Position numbers and translations under genes: made by a program
Notes under the pieces: model-generated
What the model was told of the DNA's origin: nothing
The model's database searches: none
Seen by the model: only the letters and a program-made list of their open reading frames with translations
Part shown: positions 33,330 to 41,194 of the stretch, one piece after another
Layout: the number at the start of each line of letters is the position of its first letter
Numbering within the stretch: the first letter of the stretch is position 1
Assembly: GCF_026627425.1 (NCBI RefSeq)
Contig: NZ_JAPNLH010000018.1
Coordinates: forward strand, 1-64,000
DNA: 64,000 nt
Reading direction: 5' to 3'
Origin: Arthrobacter endolithicus
GTDB lineage: Bacteria; Actinomycetota; Actinomycetes; Actinomycetales; Micrococcaceae

Positions 33330-33517
33330 GGGGTCCTCCGGCCTCGGCTGGAACGCCGGCCTGGGCGCTCTGGCCCTGAACTATCCCGACCGGCCTTCCG
33401 GCCACCTGAACAAAAAAACGAACTACTTGCACAGAAAAATTGACAAGCTCCGCCAAGGGTGTTTTTTCAATTCCAAGGAACTGTGACGGCACCCTGATGA
33501 CTTTCCAGGGACGGGGG

Positions 33518-33547
33518 AAGGGGTACACCGTTGTCGATGTACCCCTT
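33518..33547 (-). terminator. hairpin downstream of the CsbD gene
   Basis: AAGGGGTACA and TGTACCCCTT form perfect 10-bp arms around a 10-base loop, 23 bases after the csbD stop codon. A short T-poor flank on both sides; probably a terminator shared with the convergent LysR gene. Confidence 0.6.
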
Positions 33548-33570
33548 CTCGGTAACCCGTTCAGCCAGTG

Positions 33571-33744
33571 CTATTTCTTGAACGCGTCCTTAATCTTTTC
33601 GCCGGCCTGCTTCAGGTTGCCCTTGGCCTGGTCGGTCTGCCCCTCGGCCTTCAGGCTGTCATCGTTGGTCGCTTCACCGGCGCCTTCTTTGGCCTTACCT
33701 GTGAGCTTCTGCCCGGCATTTTCGATTTTATCGCCCAAACCCAT
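33571..33744 (-). CDS. CsbD-family stress protein
   Basis: A 57-residue hydrophilic protein: MGLGDKIENAGQKLTGKAKE followed by GAGEATNDDSL, AEGQTDQAKGNLKQAGEKI and a lysine tail, the complete CsbD pattern. AGGAGG stands 6 bases before the ATG at 33744, which decides the start against the longer frame to 33816. CsbD proteins are induced by general stress in many bacteria; the molecular activity is unknown. Confidence 0.92.
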   Translation of the reverse strand: MGLGDKIENAGQKLTGKAKEGAGEATNDDSLKAEGQTDQAKGNLKQAGEKIKDAFKK

Positions 33745-33831
33745 AGCAACCTCCTGAAATAGTCGTTGACCAGTAATAAGTTGACCAGTAATAACTAGCC
33801 ACCCCCATGGTCTCATTTTACCAAGGAACTG

Positions 33832-34071
33832 GTGCAGCCCTTCGGAATGTGCCAGTGCTGCCTACGGCCCTCCCCCCCCCCCCCACCGGGGACACGAAAC
33901 TGCGTATGGCACCCCGCCAATGACCCGGACGACGGGAAGATGTTCTCCTTCCTGCACGGGGAATCCGGATCCGTAGGCATCTGTACCCGCGCGGTGGCCA
34001 CGGACCTGACCCGGGCCCAGCAACTGTTCGGCCAGCAGGCTGACCCGCTTGCTCCCGGTTCCACACGTTAA
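33832..34071 (+). CDS. small hypothetical protein containing a C13 homopolymer
   Basis: A 79-codon frame from a GTG preceded by AAGGAAC. It begins QPFGMCQCCLRPS, crosses 13 consecutive C residues (33872-33884, read as prolines), then continues ANDPDDGKMFSFLHGESGS and ATDLTRAQQLFGQQADPLAP. The part after the tract has a normal soluble-protein composition. A one-base change in the run would shift the frame. It resembles no family I recognise and may be a real gene, a phase-variable gene or a mis-sequenced one. Confidence 0.4.
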   Translation: MQPFGMCQCCLRPSPPPPPGTRNCVWHPANDPDDGKMFSFLHGESGSVGICTRAVATDLTRAQQLFGQQADPLAPGSTR

Positions 34072-34117
34072 TCTCACCATTTGTATTTCAGACTGGCCCG
34101 GAACCGGCAGTGGTCCT

Positions 34118-34948
34118 TTATCTGTTATAGGTGTAGTAGCCCATGACGGGCATGGCATCCACGGAGTGGACGATGGTGCCCTGGCTGGGGTTCAGCGCGC
34201 TGATCATTTGACCGTTGCCCAGGTAGATCCCAACATGGCTCCCCCCGTTTTGGACGACCAGATCGCCCGGACGCGGGTTACCTGTTGGCGTCATGACGTT
34301 CCACTGAAAGGTCCGCGGCAGGTTAATGCCATGCTGGGCGTAAACCCACTGAACGAACCCCGAGCAATCCCAGCCCCCCGGCACCGAACCACCCCACACG
34401 TACCTGCCGCCAGCATAAGCCCGGGCGGTGCCGGCGATACCAGAAGTAGCCGATCCTAGAATCGGATACACACCAGAAGAAGCGGTACCCACCCCTACGC
34501 CGGCATACTGAGAGCCGGTGAAGGCAGGCATGGGCGCCACGGAATTGCCAACGCTCGCGGACCGGGGGGCGTTGCCGGAGAGGGTAAGGGTCTGCCCTGG
34601 ATATATCACGGAGTCCCATCCGAGGTGGTTCAGGGCGAACACCGTGTCAAGGCTCACGCCGGTCCGGGCGGCTATCGCACCGAGAGTATCCCCTGAACGA
34701 ACCGTGTATGTGCCGGCTCCGAATGTGCTGGCACTCGACGACGTGTTCGCGGCAGCAACGGGGCTGACCTCTCCGGAGGCATTGGCTGCGGTGCCGCCCA
34801 TGAAGGTGAGGCCGTAGGCCACTGCCATGACGGCTGCCGGGCCTACGATAAGGCGCCGGTGGGAGCTAATGGTTGTTGAAATGGTTTTCAGCGAGCTGTG
34901 GCGGACCGGGGTAGCACGATGGCGTGCGGTATTGGTATTTGTGGACAT
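34118..34948 (-). CDS. LysM and NlpC/P60 peptidoglycan hydrolase
   Basis: A secreted cell-wall endopeptidase of 276 residues. A basic N terminus and hydrophobic segment (about 33-56) ending near ANA form the export signal. One LysM domain (about 79-123, GTYTVRSGDTLGAIA) binds glycan, and the NlpC/P60 domain (about 170-276) has catalytic Cys195 in WDCSGFVQW, His238 in GSHVGIYLG and Asn253 as third residue. Start ATG 34948 has GAGAGG 9 bases upstream; the longer frame to 35005 would run through the riboswitch. Controlled by a c-di-AMP riboswitch in its leader, as in other actinobacterial wall hydrolases. Confidence 0.92.
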   Translation of the reverse strand: MSTNTNTARHRATPVRHSSLKTISTTISSHRRLIVGPAAVMAVAYGLTFMGGTAANASGEVSPVAAANTSSSASTFGAGTYTVRSGDTLGAIAARTGVSLDTVFALNHLGWDSVIYPGQTLTLSGNAPRSASVGNSVAPMPAFTGSQYAGVGVGTASSGVYPILGSATSGIAGTARAYAGGRYVWGGSVPGGWDCSGFVQWVYAQHGINLPRTFQWNVMTPTGNPRPGDLVVQNGGSHVGIYLGNGQMISALNPSQGTIVHSVDAMPVMGYYTYNR

Positions 34949-34961
34949 GTTTGTTGCCTCT

Positions 34962-35085
34962 CCCAATGCCTGCGAAGTTAGCTGTCGGGTTCGGATGGGA
35001 GTCACCCGGACATAGAGTCTTCTCCCGAAAATTCATTCTCGGAATGAGCTGTATTGTCTTAACCCCAAAATCCTCTCTCAAGGAT
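34962..35085 (-). promoter_or_regulatory. c-di-AMP riboswitch (ydaO-yuaA type)
   Basis: The leader of the NlpC/P60 gene contains CCGAACCCGACAGCTAAC followed by TTCGCAGGC (34968-34994 on the minus strand), the strongly conserved 3' block of ydaO/yuaA riboswitches, with a GGGTGA block just upstream (35002-35007) and paired segments out to about 35085. Actinobacterial members of this class precede wall hydrolases such as resuscitation-promoting factors and NlpC/P60 proteins and turn them off when c-di-AMP is high. The 5' limit is approximate. Confidence 0.82.
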
Positions 35086-35532
35086 TCGATATTGGGCCCT
35101 CCGCCTCTGCCGGATGATCGTCTTGAACGGGCCTTGATGACAGCGGCAGAGTTAGGCAATCTGTCCAAGGATGTCAAAGCGGTTTCGCGTCGACACGTGG
35201 CCCACCATATATCACGGTTCCACCACCTGTCACCACGTGGTATCGCTCCGTTCGTTGGTCCCAGCGCCCATGGTTGCATCAGTCGTGTCGCCTGCAGTGC
35301 ATGACCAAAGCGACCACCCGAGTCCTACCGCAGTGATTCAAACGCTGCACCCGGTCTTTGCGCTTTTGCTGACAAACTCGCCCACGGGACCCATCCGGAC
35401 GTCCTCATTTCTCCGAATCAAGAGTTAACTGTCCCTTACATGCTGCAGCCCGCGTTGAAGGCCATCTACGGGAAGAACGGGCCATGGGTCAAAGCACGGC
35501 GCACGTCCGCCAACAAGGTCTAAACGGGGTAC
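35086..35532. other. intergenic region, no intact gene
   Basis: About 450 bases. A plus-strand open frame without a start codon ends at 35523 with ALKAIYGKNGPWVKARRTS, directly before the excisionase-like gene; it may be the tail of a lost gene. It should also hold the riboswitch promoter on the minus strand, for which no clear -10 was identified. Confidence 0.35.
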
Positions 35533-35745
35533 ATGATGGATAAAAAGTTTGATGAGGTAGAACTGCTGACAGTGGCTGAGGTGGCCACAAAATTGCGTGT
35601 TTCCCGGATGACTGTGTATCGCAAGGTGCGTTCCGCGGAGCTGCCAGCGGTGCACTTTGGGAAGTCGATTCGAGTACCCGCGACGGCCATCGAAGCATAC
35701 CTACTTGAGGCTATAAACACCCAGGACACCGGGGAAGAGTTGTAG
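35533..35745 (+). CDS. BldC/excisionase-like helix-turn-helix DNA-binding protein
   Basis: A 70-residue protein that is almost wholly one MerR-like winged helix: ELLTVAEVATKLRVSRMTVY, then KVRSAELPAVHFGKSIRVP and EAYLLEA. The pattern is shared by excisionases and by the developmental regulator BldC; without an integrase nearby the BldC-like reading is favoured. ATG at 35533 or 35536, with only a weak GGGG upstream. Confidence 0.8.
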   Translation: MMDKKFDEVELLTVAEVATKLRVSRMTVYRKVRSAELPAVHFGKSIRVPATAIEAYLLEAINTQDTGEEL

Positions 35746-35935
35746 CTGATGAAGCTGCTAAAAAGTGGCTCACGGCCGAACGGCCCTGCCGGAAAGAGGA
35801 GATCGGCCTTGCCTCTGCCGCACGTTCCGGCCACCCACAATCTGGGTGCGCGGGTTTATAACGACTTCATCAACATTTGCAACGCCACAGCGGGCGGCTC
35901 CAGCAGGACCCGGTCGGCAGGCTCATACTTTCATC

Positions 35936-36208
35936 ATGGGGAATAGCCACGAAACACGTCAACCACAAAACCGGCGCTCAACCCGGTACCGGCAATATTA
36001 CCCTTCGGTGGTCGTCCTGCTGCTCGTTCTGGCTTTCTGGACCGTCGCAGCCCTAGGCGGTCTGGGTCTGCTGCGCTCCGGACGTGCACCCCTTGAAACG
36101 CTTACATGGCTATACGCCGTGCTGGCGCTGATCGCAGTGTCAGCCGTCGCCCTCTGTCTGGCCCTAGCCGATATTTTCCGCCGCATCCGGCGCCAGCTGC
36201 GGAAATAA
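35936..36208 (+). CDS. small two-helix membrane protein
   Basis: A 90-residue protein with a basic N terminus (NSHETRQPQNRRSTRYRQYY), two hydrophobic helices (about 25-45 and 56-78) and a basic C terminus (DIFRRIRRQLRK), giving both ends a cytoplasmic orientation. No family recognised and no clear ribosome binding site; longer upstream frames are less protein-like. Confidence 0.5.
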   Translation: MGNSHETRQPQNRRSTRYRQYYPSVVVLLLVLAFWTVAALGGLGLLRSGRAPLETLTWLYAVLALIAVSAVALCLALADIFRRIRRQLRK

Positions 36209-36420
36209 CCGGCAATCTGGCAGGCACCGGGCAGCGTCCTCACTCCTGGCAGGGCGCCATTTCAGTCCACGCCTTCACCGAAATAAATTCACGAGATATT
36301 CTGAGTGTCCTTCCAACAGCGGTATGCAGTTACCAACCCCAGCATCAGGTCGGAACCCGATCACACCGACAGGGCAACCTCCACGGTACCGGCGCTCGGA
36401 ACGGCACGGAGCCCCCGCGG

Positions 36421-37428
36421 TCAGCCGTCGCAGTTGACGATCATGCGGCCGCTGTTGCCGCCGGAAAGCAGCGACGCGAAAGCCTCCGGAATGCGGCCAA
36501 AGCCATCGATCACGGTGTGGACGCTGCGGATTTTACCGGCACGCAGCCACCGGTTAGCGTCGGCTTCGAAGTCCTGGCGCAGGTCCTCATTCGATGTCAC
36601 ATCGAAGCCGCGCATGGTCAGCTGCCGGTAGATCATCCGCATGTAGTTCGCCGGGCCGCGGCGCTCGCCGCCCTTCCCGTACTGGGACGCGGCGCCACAG
36701 ATCACGACGCGCCCGCCAAAGCGGAGCATCTCCATAGCGGCGTCCAGCTGTTCTCCGCCAACGTTGTCATAGAACAGGTCGATCCCTTCCGGGGCTGCTG
36801 CCCGCAGTAGGTCCAGGGCCGCGCCGTCGTGGTGGTTGAAGGTCGCGTCTGCGCCCAATTCGCTCAGCAACCGCACCTTCTGGGCCGAACCGGCGCTGCC
36901 AACCACGGTGGCGCCGACGGCCTTGGCGAACTGTACAGCGCAGCTGCCCACGCCGCCGGCCGCCCCGGAAACGAAGACACTGTCCGCCGCCTGTACACCG
37001 CCAAAGCGCATCATGCCGGTGTACGCGGTGAAGCCCACATGTCCAAGCACCGTCAGGTGGGCCTCCAGCGGGAGGTCCTCTTCCAATGCCGGGATGCGGC
37101 GCAGCTCTTCGGCTGCGGCTACGTCAACACTGCGCCACAGCGATTTTCGGACGGCGAGGTCCCCTTGGCGGAACAGATTGCTGCGGGAGGCAAGAACCTC
37201 CACGACGCCGTCGCTCGCCGGCACGTCGCCTGGACGAATGCCTGGGCCGTAGGCCGTGTCCGGGCCGCCGATCCGGTTGGCCAGCCCGGCGTTCAGCCCC
37301 AGCCGACGTAGGCGCACCAGCACCAGGCCGGGGCCAAGTTCCGGGACATCCGCCGTTTCAATCCTGAAATTCCGGGCCTCGACGGCGCCGTCCGGGCAGC
37401 TGGCCAGCTGCACTTCGTGAGAATCCAT
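36421..37428 (-). CDS. zinc-free NADP-dependent medium-chain oxidoreductase
   Basis: A 335-residue enzyme of the leukotriene B4 dehydrogenase / CurA group, which reduces double bonds of enals and enones with NADPH. Features: VSGAAGGVGSCAVQFAK coenzyme-binding loop, GYV-like GHVGFTAYTGM, DLFYDNVGGEQLDAAM and GRVVICGAASQY. No zinc-binding cysteines are present, as expected for this branch. ATG 37428 gives the family N terminus; the frame extends to 37467. Confidence 0.85.
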   Translation of the reverse strand: MDSHEVQLASCPDGAVEARNFRIETADVPELGPGLVLVRLRRLGLNAGLANRIGGPDTAYGPGIRPGDVPASDGVVEVLASRSNLFRQGDLAVRKSLWRSVDVAAAEELRRIPALEEDLPLEAHLTVLGHVGFTAYTGMMRFGGVQAADSVFVSGAAGGVGSCAVQFAKAVGATVVGSAGSAQKVRLLSELGADATFNHHDGAALDLLRAAAPEGIDLFYDNVGGEQLDAAMEMLRFGGRVVICGAASQYGKGGERRGPANYMRMIYRQLTMRGFDVTSNEDLRQDFEADANRWLRAGKIRSVHTVIDGFGRIPEAFASLLSGGNSGRMIVNCDG

Positions 37429-37488
37429 GATGCCAGCGTAGGCCGCCCTGTCTTCCCTGGGTATCACTGCAGCCAGTAGGCAGGGCGT

Positions 37489-37698
37489 TCACGCCGTCGT
37501 CGGGCCGGCATAGGACGGTACAACAGAGGGGCGCCGTCGTCGCTGATCCAAAACCAGGAACGGGAAGATCAGTACCGACAGCATCCTGGCGCCGATCAGG
37601 GCGGCCGCAATTCCCTACGGGAGGAGTCCGGTGCTCCTGCCGATGGCTGTCAAAGCAACGATGATGGGCAGCCCTGTCGAACTGACCAAGACACTTGC
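37489..37698 (-). pseudogene. C-terminal remnant of a cation:proton antiporter
   Basis: The minus strand reads 69 codons: VLVSSTGLPIIVALTAIG, RSTGLLP, an in-frame TAG, then GIAAALIGARMLSVLIFP, FLVLDQRRRRP and a TGA at 37489. The sequence of two helices, LPIIVALT-x-IG and AAALIGA-x-MLSVLIFP, is that of the last membrane segments of CPA2 (Kef-type) antiporters. All upstream parts are missing and there is an internal stop, so the gene is dead. Confidence 0.65.
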
Positions 37699-37911
37699 GC
37701 GCCGGTCCGATCAGGTAGCGTCAACGGGTGTGGCAATTCCCGCTCCGAGGGAGACCAGCCAGGCCAGCCCGGCTCGATTGGCCGGACGTCCCCTTGATCG
37801 TGACAATCAATCTCATTGCCGGCCAGGAAGAACACATGGTCTGTCCACGTCCGGAGAGCGCCTTGATGAACTCCGTCAGCTGCCCCCAGCCGGGCACGCT
37901 TGGGAGCTCCG
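37699..37911. other. intergenic debris next to the antiporter remnant
   Basis: About 210 bases between the antiporter remnant and the aldolase stop. Short frames on both strands have no recognised similarity. Confidence 0.35.
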
Positions 37912-38532
37912 CTACCCGGCGATGATCGCCGCGAGCCGGCTGAGCTGGCTTTCGTCGGCAAGGGCAGAGCCGACGGCACCCACGCGCGCTCCGGCGCCAA
38001 GGTAGTCGCGGAGGTTGGCGGCGTCCAGGCCTCCGGTGGCGACAATGTTCAGCTGCGGGAAGGGTCCGTGCTGGGCCTTGAACCAAGTGGTGCCCAGCGC
38101 GGTGGCAGGGAAGGCTTTGACCCAGCTAAGGCCCTGGCGTAGCGCGCACTGGATCTCGGAGGAGCTGGCAATGCCTGGCAGCGTGGGCATGCCCGTAGCC
38201 AGCGAAGCCGCGACGATGTCCGGGTCCAGGCCGGGGCTGACGGTAAAGGCGGCGCCGGCCTCTGCGGCTTGGCGAACGTGGTTGGGGGTCAGAACGGTGC
38301 CGGCTCCGACGTGCAGACCGCGGTCGGCTCCAGCGGAGGCGATGGCGGTGAGGGTTTCAATGTCGTCGGGGGACTGAATGGGGACTTCGACGCTGGTGAT
38401 GCCCAGATCCCAGGCGATGGTGGCCAGTTCGAGGCTGCGCAGGACGCCAAAGCCGCGCAGGATGGCCATGATGGGGGCGGCTTCGAAGTTGTTACTGAAC
38501 CAGTCGTTAGACTGGGCTGCTGTAATGGTCAC
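37912..38532 (-). CDS. eda: 2-dehydro-3-deoxy-phosphogluconate (KDPG) aldolase
   Basis: Splits KDPG into pyruvate and glyceraldehyde 3-phosphate. A 206-residue class I aldolase with the family landmarks VEVPIQSPD (catalytic Glu strand), GAGTVLTPNHV, FTVSPGLDPDIV and the Schiff-base lysine in WVKAFPA, ending with ATGGLDAANLRDYLGAG. GTG 38532 has AAGG 7 bases upstream; the GTG at 38571 is less well placed. It follows the KDG kinase gene by 70 bases and completes its pathway. Confidence 0.92.
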   Translation of the reverse strand: MTITAAQSNDWFSNNFEAAPIMAILRGFGVLRSLELATIAWDLGITSVEVPIQSPDDIETLTAIASAGADRGLHVGAGTVLTPNHVRQAAEAGAAFTVSPGLDPDIVAASLATGMPTLPGIASSSEIQCALRQGLSWVKAFPATALGTTWFKAQHGPFPQLNIVATGGLDAANLRDYLGAGARVGAVGSALADESQLSRLAAIIAG

Positions 38533-38602
38533 GATTGATCCTTTTCTTGGCGGGGTTTCAGAGATGCTCACTGAAGAGGCAACTGCGTGCGGCGTCGGGG
38601 CG

Positions 38603-39496
38603 TCAAGTCGCGAGCGGATAGTCGCCGGTGGAGCGCAGGACCTTCACCGCGCAGTCGTGGCCGGCCTGCAGACATTGCTCAGGTGAGAAGCGGCTGAGCC
38701 ACGCATCCAGGTAGCCGGCTGCGAAGGCGTCGCCAGCGCCTACGGCCTCTACGACGGTACATTTCACGGCACGGACGAAGGCTTTCCAGTTGGGGGAGAA
38801 CTCGGTGGCGCCGACGTCGCCGTCCTTAATGATCAAGGTGGGCACCCGGTCCAGCAGGTCCCGGACGTCCTCGGGGGTCGTCGTTCCCCAGAGTACTTCA
38901 GCCTCATCCAGTCCCACAAAAACCAGGTCCGCCTGCTGTGCAAGGTCGCGCAGCCTTGGGCCGGCCTGCGCGATGTCCCACAGCGGCGCGCGGTAGTTAA
39001 CGTCGAAGCTCAGTAGAGTGCCGCTGCCGGAAATTCTCCGGATGACGGCGTCTGTCAGGTCGGAGCAGCCTGCTGATAGGGCAGGGGTGATGCCGGAAAG
39101 ATGGACGACGGCGGCCTGCTCCAGCGGGATGTCCCGGACGGTTGCGGGGTCCATCAAGGATGCGGCGGACCCGGTGCGGAAGTACTGGACGCCGTGGCCG
39201 GGGTTCTTGAAGTACACGCCGCTCGGCGCCGACGGCTCGGTCCGTGCCCAGCGCAGATCAATGCCGCGGCCGCGCAGCAGCCGGAATGCGCGACGGCCCA
39301 GGGCGTCGTTGCCGAACTGTCCCACCCATGCGGCGCGGCGGCCCAGCGATGCCAGATGGGAGGCCAGATTGGACTCCGCACCGCCGACGTCAAGGTGGAA
39401 CGTTTCGGCGTCTTCAAGTGCCTCTTGCACGGTGGGAGTGACGAGCAGCATTGTCTCGCCAATAGTGATGACCTCGGGCCTGTGAGCGGTGCTCAT
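38603..39496 (-). CDS. kdgK: PfkB-family 2-keto-3-deoxygluconate kinase
   Basis: Phosphorylates KDG to KDPG with ATP. 297 residues of the ribokinase fold: GETMLL near the N terminus, the GGAESNLASHLASLG substrate segment, and the second signature with the anion hole and base, EAVGAGDAFAAGYLDAWL. AAGGGA lies 5 bases before ATG 39496, deciding the start against a frame to 39550. The KDG assignment follows from the adjacent KDPG aldolase and sugar-acid dehydratases; a fructokinase-like role cannot be excluded from motifs alone. Confidence 0.88.
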   Translation of the reverse strand: MSTAHRPEVITIGETMLLVTPTVQEALEDAETFHLDVGGAESNLASHLASLGRRAAWVGQFGNDALGRRAFRLLRGRGIDLRWARTEPSAPSGVYFKNPGHGVQYFRTGSAASLMDPATVRDIPLEQAAVVHLSGITPALSAGCSDLTDAVIRRISGSGTLLSFDVNYRAPLWDIAQAGPRLRDLAQQADLVFVGLDEAEVLWGTTTPEDVRDLLDRVPTLIIKDGDVGATEFSPNWKAFVRAVKCTVVEAVGAGDAFAAGYLDAWLSRFSPEQCLQAGHDCAVKVLRSTGDYPLAT

Positions 39497-39536
39497 CTCA
39501 TCCCTTTCATTCTTGGAGCATATAGCACAGCGTCGT

Positions 39537-39551
39537 TGCAATATACGCACA
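39537..39551. promoter_or_regulatory. operator-like repeat, copy 1 (kdgK side)
   Basis: TGCAATATACGCACA, repeated with one change at 39624-39638. It lies 41 bases upstream of the kdgK start in the divergent promoter with the IclR gene. Confidence 0.5.
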
Positions 39552-39623
39552 CATCAAGAAGTTTGCATGTAGGGAATTGAAGGTACTATGTTGTGAAGTA
39601 TGTGCAAATCCTGCAACTCAGCG

Positions 39624-39638
39624 TGCAGTATACGCACA
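39624..39638. promoter_or_regulatory. operator-like repeat, copy 2 (iclR side)
   Basis: TGCAGTATACGCACA, 14 of 15 positions identical to copy 1 and in the same orientation, 87 bases apart. The GTATAC centre is a palindrome. Spacing of about eight helical turns would permit looping by an IclR tetramer; inference. Confidence 0.5.
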
Positions 39639-39786
39639 TACTTTATCGGCGGTGATTCGCAGACCGAGATCCCCGGACAGCGTGGGATGGCCTGGCTTTG
39701 CGGGCCGTTGAGCAGCTTCCTGGCTGACATCACGGCGGGGCGCGGGTACCGCGCTGCGAAGCAGGATTGCGTGGAAAGGAAATGTG

Positions 39787-40518
39787 ATGTCCCAAAGTGT
39801 CCGCAGGGCTGCCCGCATCATCGACGCGATTGCCGCCGAACCCCGGTCCGTCAACGAACTGGCCGAGTCCTTTGATCTTCACAGGTCCACGATGTTCCGC
39901 GAGCTGGCCGACCTGGAGGAGGTTGGCTACGTCCGCCGAGGACGGAACGGCAAGTATGTGCTCGGATTGCATCTAGTGTCCCTGTCAAAACGCGCCTTTG
40001 ACGACCTTGACCTGCGCGAGGCCGCACACGACCATATCCGCGCGTTGCACAAGGTCCTAGGAAATACCATTCACGTCGCTGCCCTGATGGACCACAGCAT
40101 TGTCTACGTGGACAAGGTTGAGGACTCGGCCGGTGTGCGGATGTACTCGCGGATCGGCAAATCCGTGGAGGCGTACTGCACCGGCGTCGGTAAAGCCATT
40201 TTGGCCGAGCTGGATCTGACCGAGCGCAATGCGGTGCTCGAAGGCACCAGTTGGGAGCGGTACACCCCCAACACGCTTTCCACGCGGTCCGCGCTGGACG
40301 ACCAGCTGGCTGAGATCGAAAAACGGCACTGGGCGGTAGACAACTGCGAACACGAAGATTTCGTCAACTGCATCGCCGTGCCGATCCTCAACTCCCACGG
40401 CGTAGCCGGTGCGCTATCCGTGACCGCCATCCGCATGGTGGCCGACCTGGAGCAGCTCAAGGACCAGTTACCGCTCATTCAACAGACTGCCTTGCTGATC
40501 TCGGCCGAACTCGGATAG
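39787..40518 (+). CDS. IclR-family regulator (KdgR-like)
   Basis: A 243-residue regulator with winged helix (SVNELAESFDLHRSTMFREL) and an effector domain whose signature is KSVEAYCTGVGKAILAEL, HWAVDNCEHEDFVNCIAVP and GALSVTAIRM. Divergent from the KDG kinase-aldolase pair with two operator-like repeats in between, so a KDG- or sugar-acid-responsive repressor is likely. AAGGA stands 6 bases before ATG 39787. Confidence 0.88.
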   Translation: MSQSVRRAARIIDAIAAEPRSVNELAESFDLHRSTMFRELADLEEVGYVRRGRNGKYVLGLHLVSLSKRAFDDLDLREAAHDHIRALHKVLGNTIHVAALMDHSIVYVDKVEDSAGVRMYSRIGKSVEAYCTGVGKAILAELDLTERNAVLEGTSWERYTPNTLSTRSALDDQLAEIEKRHWAVDNCEHEDFVNCIAVPILNSHGVAGALSVTAIRMVADLEQLKDQLPLIQQTALLISAELG

Positions 40519-40583
40519 CCGCGGTGCCCGGCTGCGGTCGCCACCGAAATCATCATTGGGGAGGCCGGCGCACCCGGCGGCGG

Positions 40584-40781
40584 CTAGCGTTTGCTGTGGC
40601 GCGAATCCAAGGCGCGGCGTAAGTTTTCCGCAGCTTCGAGCACCATCGCATCTTCCCTGTTAACCACCACGACGGTCCTGCTCTGAGTGGGCAGCGAAAC
40701 CTCATAATGGCCGGAGGGGGATAGCTTCCTAACCAGGTTCGGTTGAATCTGCTCAATTTTTGGAGTTGCCACTAGCCTCAT
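40584..40781 (-). CDS. small hypothetical protein
   Basis: About 65 residues, highly charged, with LSPSGHYEVSLPTQSRTVVV and NREDAMVLEAAENLRRAL. The C-terminal helix resembles antitoxin-like dimer tails, but no toxin is recognisable. Its start overlaps the end of the next gene upstream (40753), so the two are probably co-translated; ATGs at 40781, 40790 and 40811 and a GTG at 40772 are all possible. Confidence 0.5.
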   Translation of the reverse strand: MRLVATPKIEQIQPNLVRKLSPSGHYEVSLPTQSRTVVVVNREDAMVLEAAENLRRALDSRHSKR

Positions 40782-41145
40782 CTTCTTCATGTGCTGTCTC
40801 TTCATTATCATCCGGGGCTGCGGTCCCGTCCACTAGCTCGGCGGTGACTCCATCGGCGATATCACGGAGAAGATCCGCATCTTCATCACGGCAGAGGTCA
40901 CTGCTCCCCAATCGTGCCAGGACGATAAGACCGGTCCGTTGCCGGATCCGATCGCTCGTGCAAATAGCCGCGTCGATGGCCCACTGCAGGCGCTGCCAGA
41001 ATTGGTCGCGCCTATCAGCACGGGTGCGCTCGACGAGTGTCACGAGGCCGATGGTCCCTGCGATGAAGGCGCCGACAAGTATGGCCAAAGGCGCGGCGGC
41101 AGAGATGTACTGCAGCCAGCCGGGGATTTCGGTAGCTGTTGCCAT
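40753..41145 (-). CDS. hypothetical membrane-anchored protein
   Basis: A 130-residue protein with one N-terminal membrane helix (about 13-37, AAAPLAILVGAFIAGTIGLVT split by glycines) and an acidic cytoplasmic domain: ERTRADRRDQFWQRLQWAI, then SSDLCRDEDADLLRDIADG and a Glu/Asp-rich tail. Proteins of this plan (short anchor, RTRADRRDQFW-RL) occur widely in Arthrobacter-like genomes but have no assigned role to my knowledge. Confidence 0.6.
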   Translation of the reverse strand: MATATEIPGWLQYISAAAPLAILVGAFIAGTIGLVTLVERTRADRRDQFWQRLQWAIDAAICTSDRIRQRTGLIVLARLGSSDLCRDEDADLLRDIADGVTAELVDGTAAPDDNEETAHEEDEASGNSKN

Positions 41146-41194
41146 CGGATCAGCATAGTCCCGCGGTGGGATCCAAGGGGAGGTCCGCCCCCTG

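Noticed and set aside
40584-40811. Toxin-antitoxin system
   Set aside because: Only the C-terminal helix is antitoxin-like; the overlapping partner is a membrane protein with no toxin fold.
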